Positions 1 through 5,409 of a stretch of DNA of 7,383 nt are shown piece after piece; the stretch's first letter is position 1, and the number at the start of each line of letters is the position of its first letter. The notes under the pieces are model-generated. The model had not been told where the DNA came from. It saw nothing but the letters and a program-made list of their open reading frames with translations, and made no database searches. A program made the position numbers and the translations under genes. The stretch comes from Robiginitomaculum sp. (GTDB lineage: Bacteria; Pseudomonadota; Alphaproteobacteria; Caulobacterales; Maricaulaceae), in NCBI GenBank assembly GCA_027071965.1, contig JALSYJ010000308.1, positions 1 through 7,383 of the forward strand, read 5' to 3'.

Positions 1-102
1 GATATGAGGCAGGATATGGCTGCACGTGCGAAACAGTATGCAGTTACCCGATATGATAATGCTGTCATGCTGGACAGTTATCGTCGGCTGTATGACGAAT
101 AA
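1..102 (+). CDS. C-terminal end of a probable GT4-family glycosyltransferase (5'-truncated by window)
   Basis: Frame 1 is open from the first base to a TAA at 100-102 and gives 33 residues. The sequence is a charged, amphipathic helix: it contains ARAKQYAVTRYD, then a hydrophobic step, and ends SYRRLYDE. Group 1 (GT4, GT-B fold) glycosyltransferases commonly end this way, with a helix carrying an 'ARxxxxxxYswdxxxxxYxxLY' type pattern that packs back on the N-terminal domain. No catalytic residue lies in the visible part, so the family call rests only on this tail and on the polysaccharide-locus context. The stop codon lies 4 nt from the stop of the convergent ATP-grasp gene, so any terminator must lie inside one of the two coding ends. 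The 5-bp inverted repeat at 81-85/94-98 is too weak to count as one. Confidence 0.55.
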   Translation, partial: DMRQDMAARAKQYAVTRYDNAVMLDSYRRLYDE

Positions 103-106
103 TGGG

Positions 107-1276
107 TCAGTTCACTAAATCGCGTAGATATTGTTTCAATTCACACCATGCAGGGGCCATGTCCCCCCAGCGATTGATTTCATGTCGGGTATGCAGGGAG
201 GGGCGAAGAAATCGCCAGACAGATTGCAACTTGTGTGACCGGGAGTAGTGCTTGTCACGCAAGGTGAGATACAGGCTGTCCAGGTCGCCCAGCAGCCAGC
301 GCAGCCGTATACCGGTTCGGTAATCCTGAACCGGCTCAACGGTGCGGCCGGTTGCAACCTGATACAGCAACCAGGGGAAATCCACGCCTGCATCGATTGC
401 CAGTTGCAGCGAGCCCCAGAATCGTGTGTTGACTTCCATCAGATAAGGCGTTCCATCCTCGGCGATTTTGAATTCCACCATCGCCACACCATGCCAGTTG
501 ACGCTGTCCAGCAGCTTGCGTGTGTAAGTCAACATTTGCTGGTCGGTTTCAATGCTTTCGCTGAGTACGCTGACGCCGCCCTGGGGAGGTTTTTCACGAA
601 TTCTTCGGTGAGCAAAGAAAGCGACGGGCGCGCCGCGATTATACAATGCAAAAATGCCGGCGCCGTGCCCCGGAATATATTGCTGTAGCATGAAGGGGTG
701 CTGGCTGAATACCTCATCTTGCTGGAGCAATGCCTTTGCGACCTGCCTGTCTGCTGCAATTCTGACGGCTGCCCTTGCCCAGCTCGCGCCATTTGAATTC
801 CATGATTTGGCTGGCTTGAGAACGGCGGGATAATCAATGGACTCCAGATTGTCAGCTATATTCTGGTCTGGCTGGATGAACTGTGAACCCGGGTGAGGTA
901 TATTGAGGCGCTCAGCCAGTTTCATCAGTTCGCATTTGTCTGCCAGTTGGTTGACCGTGGAAATGTCTGCAAACGGAATAATCAGGCTGCCGGGCAAACT
1001 ATCGCAGTTCAGCAGCAGCTCGGATGTCAGCTCGGTCATTGGCATGACAAGTCTGATGTCATACTGCTGAACAATGTCTTCGATTGATGAGATAAAAGCC
1101 GGTGCTGCTGCTTTTGGATCAGGATAGCGTAGATATTGACAGGAATAGCGTGAAGCGCCAGCAAGTGATTCCGATGTATTGTCAGCTGTATACACCGTAA
1201 TGCCATGCTTGCCCAAAGAGCGAGTTGTCGCCAGCGCGCTGCGCTGACAGGCATCCAGGACAAGTACTCGTGACAT
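107..1276 (-). CDS. ATP-grasp domain carboxylate-amine/thiol ligase-like protein, substrate unknown
   Basis: This 389-residue protein looks like a soluble cytoplasmic ATP-grasp enzyme of the carbamoyl-phosphate-synthase-like type. Residues 3-31 (VLVLDA, then a helix to GITVYTAD) form a Rossmann-like pre-ATP-grasp strand-helix-strand. The candidate nucleotide-binding lysines are K114 (ADKCELM) and K154 (PAVLKPAKS). LQQYIPG (197-203) fits the hinge between the ATP-grasp subdomains. The metal-binding end of the fold is clear: E268 in MVEFK, then E281 and N283 in LMEVNTRFWGS. Enzymes of this fold use ATP to make an acyl-phosphate and join it to an amine or other nucleophile; the substrates cannot be read here. 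The last 70 residues are basic and lie outside the core fold. The start ATG is the only sensible one, but I see no good Shine-Dalgarno upstream of it. The gene is GC-rich relative to its neighbours, is transcribed alone, and is convergent with the glycosyltransferase end at 102. ATP-grasp genes of this type occur in exopolysaccharide loci, which supports a role in glycan modification, but this is inference. Confidence 0.85.
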   Translation of the reverse strand: MSRVLVLDACQRSALATTRSLGKHGITVYTADNTSESLAGASRYSCQYLRYPDPKAAAPAFISSIEDIVQQYDIRLVMPMTELTSELLLNCDSLPGSLIIPFADISTVNQLADKCELMKLAERLNIPHPGSQFIQPDQNIADNLESIDYPAVLKPAKSWNSNGASWARAAVRIAADRQVAKALLQQDEVFSQHPFMLQQYIPGHGAGIFALYNRGAPVAFFAHRRIREKPPQGGVSVLSESIETDQQMLTYTRKLLDSVNWHGVAMVEFKIAEDGTPYLMEVNTRFWGSLQLAIDAGVDFPWLLYQVATGRTVEPVQDYRTGIRLRWLLGDLDSLYLTLRDKHYSRSHKLQSVWRFLRPSLHTRHEINRWGDMAPAWCELKQYLRDLVN

Positions 1277-1282
1277 ATGCGA

Positions 1283-1288
1283 TATAAT
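1283..1288 (+). promoter_or_regulatory. Candidate -10 hexamer for the phosphatase/ligase operon
   Basis: A perfect TATAAT lies in the 83-nt divergent gap, 72 nt upstream of the phosphatase ATG. I find no good -35 element 16-18 nt upstream and no extended -10 TG, so this is a partial sigma-70 match only. If used, transcription would begin near 1295 and give a leader of about 65 nt that includes an AAGGAG at 1299-1304 and the small ORF at 1307. An AT-rich hexamer can occur by chance. Confidence 0.3.
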
Positions 1289-1306
1289 GGCGCGGAATAA
1301 GGAGAA

Positions 1307-1363
1307 GTGCTTTTTAACTGGCCCAGTCAGGCCCTGTTTGGTGAGAGTGTAGCAGATTTATGA
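1307..1363 (+). other. Possible 18-codon leader ORF overlapping the phosphatase start codon
   Basis: From GTG 1307 an 18-codon frame runs to a TGA at 1361-1363. That TGA overlaps the phosphatase ATG (1360-1362) as ATGA, the usual arrangement for translational coupling. An AAGGAG at 1299-1304 precedes the GTG but leaves a spacer of only 2 nt, shorter than the usual 5-9 nt. No other start codon sits at a better distance from that AAGGAG. The phosphatase itself has only a weak purine run upstream (GAGAG at 1343-1347). The predicted peptide matches nothing I know. Coupling through a leader ORF is possible, but chance is a serious alternative. Confidence 0.2.
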
Positions 1364-1917
1364 TCAAGATGATTAATCGTATTGTGTATGACGAGTATGG
1401 TTCTCGCCGAGGATTGCTGAATACGCAGATTCACCGATTCAAGTATTATTTGGGCCAATACAATCATTTAAAACAGGTACAGTGGGCTGATATAGACCGA
1501 CTGGTATTCGTATGCAAGGGGAATATATGCAGAAGTGCATATGCAGAGGCCGTCGCAAAAGGTTTGGGGTTGGACAGTGCGTCATGTGGTGTGGATACTA
1601 GTTCGGGTATGCCCGCGAACCAGGATGCGGTACGTATAGCTGCTGAAAGATGCGTGGATCTAAGTGGCCATAAAACTACACCAATACAATTGTTTGAGTA
1701 TAAACAGGGGGATTTGTTTTTGGCGATGGAAGAGTGGCAGATTGAAAAAATAAATTTACTTTACTCTGATACAAAGGTTAGTTCCCTGCTTGGCCTGTGG
1801 GGTAAGCCTGTAAGGCCTTATATCGTGGATCCATACGGTATGTCTGACACATACTTTCATAATTGTTTTGATTATCTTGAAGAAACAGTTAATGCGATAT
1901 CAAAGAAATTCCTCTAA
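1360..1917 (+). CDS. Low-molecular-weight protein tyrosine phosphatase-like protein with N-terminal extension
   Basis: The 185-residue cytoplasmic protein carries the LMW-PTP active-site loop VCKGNICRS at residues 51-59, with nucleophile C52 and phosphate-binding R58, matching the family's C-x-G-N-x-C-R-S. The general-acid Asp-Pro pair is D157-P158 in VDPYGMSD near the C-terminus. Between them lie SGMPANQDAVRIAAE and HKTTP, corresponding to the family's conserved middle region, and DLFLAM. Family members such as Wzb are about 145-150 residues. This one has about 45 extra N-terminal residues, basic and probably helical (NTQIHRFKYYLGQYNHLK), before the first strand. An alternative ATG at 1369 would shorten it by only three residues. 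Wzb-type enzymes dephosphorylate tyrosine autokinases such as Wzc and so control capsule export, but no kinase is visible here. The gene is the first of a two-gene + strand unit; its 3' end overlaps the following membrane protein gene. Confidence 0.88.
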   Translation: MIKMINRIVYDEYGSRRGLLNTQIHRFKYYLGQYNHLKQVQWADIDRLVFVCKGNICRSAYAEAVAKGLGLDSASCGVDTSSGMPANQDAVRIAAERCVDLSGHKTTPIQLFEYKQGDLFLAMEEWQIEKINLLYSDTKVSSLLGLWGKPVRPYIVDPYGMSDTYFHNCFDYLEETVNAISKKFL

Positions 1918-3208
1918 ATCTGGGATAGTGCTGCAAGATCTGTATGCCCTGAAGCTGCAACCTGTATGGCAGGCAGTGAAATATGAAGGGTGGTCATTTA
2001 AGTGGTTATGCATCTATTTTCTGTTTGAATATGTCAGGCCTGCGTCCATCTATCCTCAGCTGGATATATTGCCATGGACGCAGTTGTCGCTGCTGTTTGC
2101 TGTGTTTTCTGCATTTCTGGATAAGAAGGCCGTATGGGTGAGGAATGCAGGTAATGTGTTGATCGTATTGTTTTTTATTGTGGTTTTGCTTTCATCGGTT
2201 TTTGCTTTTCGTTCTTCAGTTTCATGGGATATGATTGATATCGCCGTGAACTGGGTAATAGTGTATTTTTTAATTGTTACCGTTATCAATACAAGACAGA
2301 GACTTTTTTTATTCTTGCTTCTGTTTCTTCTGGTTAATCTCAAGATGTCAGCGCATGGTTTTCTCAGCTTTGCTGGGCGGGGTTTTACCTATACAAAGTG
2401 GGGGGTTGTAGGGCCTCCTGGCTGGTTTGGTGATTCCGGTGATTTTGGTATAGCTATGCTGGTGTATATTGGTATCGCAATAGGAGTTATTGTTGCAAAC
2501 CGACATTTGTGGGGAAGATACAAGCGTCTTTTCTTTTACTATATGCCATTTACAGGAATGATGACTGTAATTGGAACGAGTTCCAGAGGGGCGTTGCTGG
2601 GTATGTTGGCAATGGGGGCGTGGTTTTTAATGAAGTCGAGAAACGGCATAAAGGCGCTTGTTCTTTTCTCGGTGGTAGCGGCCTTGTTGTATGCTGTTCT
2701 TCCTGATGAAATGTTTCAGGAGTTCGAGTCAGCGGGTGAAGACAGTACGTCACAGGACAGGCTTGTTCATTGGGAGTTTGGTCTTGAAGTAATAAAGCGG
2801 CACCCATTGCTCGGTGTGGGGTATGAAAATTGGCTCGCGTATTGTAATTATGTTAATCCAAACGGTTTGGGGTTTAATGACAGGTGTCGATTGCCGCATA
2901 ATACTTACATATCAGCTGGATCGGAACTGGGTCTGGTAGGTTTGTTTCTCTATGTGTCTTTAGTGTTATATCTGTTTCGTTTAAATGCGAGAACAAGAAA
3001 GGTGTTGGCGCAGAAGCCAGAATCGCTCCTGTATTATTGCAGCTATGGGCTTGATGCAGGTTTGGTTGGTTATCTTGTTGCTAGCGTGTTTTTTACGGTG
3101 TTGTTTTATCCGATATTCTGGGTGCAGTTTGGCTTGACAGTGGCGATCCACAGGTTATCGGTGGAATATGCGTCTGGTAGAGTTGATAATAAGGCGGCTT
3201 CTGCCTGA
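1892..3208 (+). CDS. O-antigen ligase / Wzy-type polymerase family membrane protein
   Basis: This is a multi-spanning inner-membrane protein of about 438 residues with roughly ten hydrophobic segments, the usual size and layout for the WaaL/Wzy superfamily. It has the family's marks: SSRGALLG after the middle membrane segments, then a periplasmic loop with QDRLVHWEFGLEVIKRHP and LLGVGYENW, then LPHNTYISAGSELGLVG before the last membrane segments. The conserved R and H of such loops take part in transfer of undecaprenyl-linked glycan to lipid A, to another chain, or to a protein; sequence cannot say which. The segment GPPGWFGDSGDFGIA recalls versions found in exosortase-type exopolysaccharide loci. 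I chose ATG 1892 (26-nt overlap with the phosphatase gene, purine-rich GAAGAAA upstream). The frame stays open to a TTG at 1868, and a GTG at 1928 would remove the overlap. The overlap suggests translational coupling with the phosphatase. Confidence 0.88.
   Translation: MRYQRNSSKSGIVLQDLYALKLQPVWQAVKYEGWSFKWLCIYFLFEYVRPASIYPQLDILPWTQLSLLFAVFSAFLDKKAVWVRNAGNVLIVLFFIVVLLSSVFAFRSSVSWDMIDIAVNWVIVYFLIVTVINTRQRLFLFLLLFLLVNLKMSAHGFLSFAGRGFTYTKWGVVGPPGWFGDSGDFGIAMLVYIGIAIGVIVANRHLWGRYKRLFFYYMPFTGMMTVIGTSSRGALLGMLAMGAWFLMKSRNGIKALVLFSVVAALLYAVLPDEMFQEFESAGEDSTSQDRLVHWEFGLEVIKRHPLLGVGYENWLAYCNYVNPNGLGFNDRCRLPHNTYISAGSELGLVGLFLYVSLVLYLFRLNARTRKVLAQKPESLLYYCSYGLDAGLVGYLVASVFFTVLFYPIFWVQFGLTVAIHRLSVEYASGRVDNKAASA
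3192..3206. terminator. Short hairpin at the convergent gene ends (weak terminator candidate)
   Basis: AGGCGG and CTGCCT around a CTT loop form a six-pair stem with one G-U pair, inside the last codons of the O-antigen ligase gene. On the - strand, which ends the CapA-like gene just beyond 3214, the stem is followed by the T-rich TATTATC. On the + strand there is no T-run. It may therefore serve mainly the - strand gene. The stem is short, so confidence is low. Confidence 0.3.
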
Positions 3209-3213
3209 ATGCG

Positions 3214-4338
3214 CTATGGGTGCTCAGGGTTAATTCTGCGTTTTATGAATCTTGTCAGGCTTTTGAAAAGAACTTCAGGTTTGTACATGTATATATGTGT
3301 CAGAAAGTATGTATAGGATTGCATTCTATATCTCGTATATGCTTTTTGGGCCAGCTGATTATATTCTTCCATCTCGGTTTTTAAGTTTCTGGGGTTTCTC
3401 GGTTCTTTTATAAGTTCACTGTATGTGTTTATTTTTTTAAGCAGCTTGTCTGCGCTGTTACTATCAAGTTTGATTGGCTGATAGTGTCGGTTGGCTAAAA
3501 TGGGTATCAATTCGTAGGATTCGACACCGTTTTTTGACAGGTTGCACTTGAATATGACAGATTCACGTGTGCTTTTTTGCCACATATCAAAGATGAAGTT
3601 GCCCAGGCTGTATACAATTACAGTCTTATTGTATTTTTCAATGCCTTGAAGGACATGAGGATGATGTCCAATTATCAAGCAGGCTCCTGAATCTGCGATA
3701 TGATGTGCTAAACTTACCTGCTCTGGTGAAGGGTAATGCAGGTATTCTTCGCCCCAGTGGAGAGAGACAATTGTCTGATAGCCTTCTTTGTATAGGGATT
3801 CAACCTGCTTAATTATATTTTGATTTCTGGGTTGGGCATAAAGTGCGCCGCTTTTTGAGTACTTTTCAGGTCTTAATGAGTAGGCGATCACAGCAATTTT
3901 GACGCCATTTCTGGCAAATTGGTAACAGTTGCTTTTACCATTTTCACCGATACCAACAGGGAAGATGTTGTTTTTATTTAGATTTGATACAGTTTCATGG
4001 AATGCGGCATCACCATGCTGCATCGCGTGGTTGTTTGCAACAGACATAATATTGAAGCCGACATTAGAAAGAGCAGCAGCGTATTCGCTGCGGCCTTTCA
4101 TTTCCATGTCAAATAAATCGCTCGAATTTTTATCGTTGGGTAGAACTGTTTCAAGATTGCCAAATACTATATCTGAGTTACCGAGGTCGCCTGATACATC
4201 TGAAAACAGGAAGTCTAATCCATGATGGTCGATTTTCGACCTGACGCCATGCCCAAAGCAGACAGGATGGTCGCCAAGACTAACATCTCCTACTGCTGTG
4301 AGAGATATGGTTTGGAGTGTTGCAGTTTGCTTGCTCAT
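3214..4338 (-). CDS. CapA family protein (PGA_cap, metallophosphatase-like fold)
   Basis: The 374-residue protein has the full series of CapA motifs, which resemble calcineurin-like metallophosphatase signatures. These are AVGDVSLGDHP (15-24), GNLETVL (60-66), SVANNHAMQHG (99-109), SLHWGEEY (192-199), IIGHHPHVLQG (222-232) and VYSLGNFIFD (242-251). The likely metal ligands are D18, N61/E63, N103/H104, H194 and H226/H228. CapA/PgsA is known from poly-gamma-glutamate capsule synthesis, but many relatives sit in other polysaccharide loci with unknown reactions. Classical CapA has an N-terminal membrane anchor. None is visible here, where the N-terminus is polar up to the first strand, so this copy is probably cytoplasmic or peripheral. 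The C-terminus is basic (RFIKRRINPEHP). The gene is a single-gene - strand unit, divergent from the GT2 gene and convergent with the ligase gene (5-nt gap). No clear Shine-Dalgarno precedes the ATG, and no better in-frame start is available. Confidence 0.88.
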   Translation of the reverse strand: MSKQTATLQTISLTAVGDVSLGDHPVCFGHGVRSKIDHHGLDFLFSDVSGDLGNSDIVFGNLETVLPNDKNSSDLFDMEMKGRSEYAAALSNVGFNIMSVANNHAMQHGDAAFHETVSNLNKNNIFPVGIGENGKSNCYQFARNGVKIAVIAYSLRPEKYSKSGALYAQPRNQNIIKQVESLYKEGYQTIVSLHWGEEYLHYPSPEQVSLAHHIADSGACLIIGHHPHVLQGIEKYNKTVIVYSLGNFIFDMWQKSTRESVIFKCNLSKNGVESYELIPILANRHYQPIKLDSNSADKLLKKINTYSELIKEPRNPRNLKTEMEEYNQLAQKAYTRYRMQSYTYFLTHIYMYKPEVLFKSLTRFIKRRINPEHP

Positions 4339-4396
4339 ATGGGTGTTACAGCTGCTTTTGTTTGCCGTGGTAGTGCTGTGCTTAAGTTGTTCGATA

Positions 4397-4401
4397 AAGG
4401 A
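4397..4401 (+). promoter_or_regulatory. Ribosome binding site of the GT2 gene
   Basis: AAGGA lies 6 nt before the ATG at 4408, a standard Shine-Dalgarno and spacing. It supports that start over any downstream one and is the best ribosome site in the window. No convincing sigma-70 promoter pair is visible in the 69-nt divergent gap upstream. Confidence 0.65.
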
Positions 4402-4407
4402 TAAAGT

Positions 4408-5376
4408 ATGTCAAACTCGGATCCATTGATTAGTTTTATTATTCCCGCAAAAAATGAGGAGGTATTGCTGCCGCAGACACTGAAGAGTATCAGGCAGTAT
4501 GCCTCAGACTTATTCGTATACGAGATTATAGTTGTTGATAATGATTCTACAGATAGTACCCCAAGTATAGCTGAAACGTATGGGGCATGTGTTATATCTA
4601 AAGAAACAGGAACAATCGGGGCGCTGCGGAATGCTGGTTCAAGGATTGCTAAAGGGAAGTTCCTTGTGTTTCTGGATGCGGATGTGTCGATAACGCAGCA
4701 ATGGTGTGATGTTGTCGGGGGGGTGCTGCAAAATATTGCTGGCGATATGCCAGTGATTACCGGCTCGCGTTGTTCTGTCGCAGAAGATGCCGGTTGGATT
4801 GCTGATGCATGGTTTCGTCGGGCGCCAATGGAGCATGAAACTACACATGTCGGAACTGGGCATATGATTGTTGGCAGAGAGGCGTTTGACAAACTTGGTG
4901 GTTTTGATGAGTCATTGAGGACTGGCGAGGATTACGAGTTTTGTGAAAGGGCAAAGCGTCAAGGAGGGCGTGTTTTTGAAAACAGAAATTTAAGGGTGGT
5001 GCATTATGGTGTGCCTGCAACACTGCTTGAGTTTGCCAAAAGGGAGGTGTGGCATGGGTCGGGTGATGCTGAATCGCTGTCTAATATGCTCAAATCGAAG
5101 GTTGCTGTGTTGTCACTGTTATTTTTACTGGCACATATTTGGCTGGTTGTTAGTTTGATTGTTAGCGCAGACGAAGTGATGCTGTATATCTTACCTGCTT
5201 TGTTGGTTCTTCTTATTGTTGCAGGTAGCGCAATCAAGAAATATTATTTTTCTTCAGTGGGCGTGGTTTTAAAGAATATGGTTTTGTATTATTTTTATTT
5301 TTGGGGGAGATCTCTTTCCTTGTTGTATCGTGTGTTTCATATCAAAGAAAGTGCGTCGCCAAGAGTTGGGCGCTAG
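4408..5376 (+). CDS. Family 2 glycosyltransferase with C-terminal membrane segments
   Basis: The 322-residue protein opens with a GT-A fold catalytic domain: FIIPAKNEE (10-18), the nucleotide-binding VVDNDSTDST (42-51), GALRNAG (71-77) and the metal-binding DAD (D90-A91-D92) in VFLDADV. The acceptor-side motif GEDYEFC lies at 173-179, within the usual GGFDE...GEDYE arrangement (164-177) seen in lipid-linked sugar transferases. The catalytic domain ends near residue 230. It is followed by two clear membrane segments (about 232-252 and 257-276) and a third hydrophobic, aromatic stretch (about 286-306). The enzyme should therefore sit on the cytoplasmic face of the inner membrane and move a nucleotide-activated sugar onto a lipid-linked acceptor, probably during repeat-unit synthesis. 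Donor and linkage cannot be predicted. It is the first gene of a + strand unit with the PaaK-like gene 33 nt downstream. Confidence 0.9.
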   Translation: MSNSDPLISFIIPAKNEEVLLPQTLKSIRQYASDLFVYEIIVVDNDSTDSTPSIAETYGACVISKETGTIGALRNAGSRIAKGKFLVFLDADVSITQQWCDVVGGVLQNIAGDMPVITGSRCSVAEDAGWIADAWFRRAPMEHETTHVGTGHMIVGREAFDKLGGFDESLRTGEDYEFCERAKRQGGRVFENRNLRVVHYGVPATLLEFAKREVWHGSGDAESLSNMLKSKVAVLSLLFLLAHIWLVVSLIVSADEVMLYILPALLVLLIVAGSAIKKYYFSSVGVVLKNMVLYYFYFWGRSLSLLYRVFHIKESASPRVGR

Positions 5377-5394
5377 TCACGCCGCTGACGAGAT

Positions 5395-5400
5395 TGAGGG
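5395..5400 (+). promoter_or_regulatory. Ribosome binding site deciding a GTG start
   Basis: TGAGGG lies 9 nt before GTG 5410. An in-frame TGA at 5407-5409 directly precedes that GTG, so translation cannot begin earlier. There is no ATG early in the same frame, so this Shine-Dalgarno fixes the GTG as the start of the PaaK-like protein. Confidence 0.6.
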
Positions 5401-5409
5401 TTTATTTGA

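Noticed and set aside
81..98. TCGTC/GACGA hairpin at the end of the first gene as a terminator
   Set aside because: The stem is five pairs with an eight-base loop and no T-run on either strand, and it lies inside the coding sequence.
248..688. 146-residue + strand ORF opposite the ATP-grasp gene
   Set aside because: It lies wholly antisense to a well-supported ATP-grasp coding region and its translation shows no recognisable domain; it is a by-product of the GC-rich codons.
4222..4404. 60-residue + strand ORF ending just before the GT2 gene
   Set aside because: Most of it is antisense to the CapA-like N-terminal motifs. The Shine-Dalgarno at 4397-4401 belongs to the GT2 gene, not to this frame.
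4335..4892. 185-residue - strand ORF overlapping the GT2 start
   Set aside because: It is antisense to the GT2 catalytic domain, is rich in Ser, Thr and Pro without a motif, and crosses into the CapA-like gene's start.
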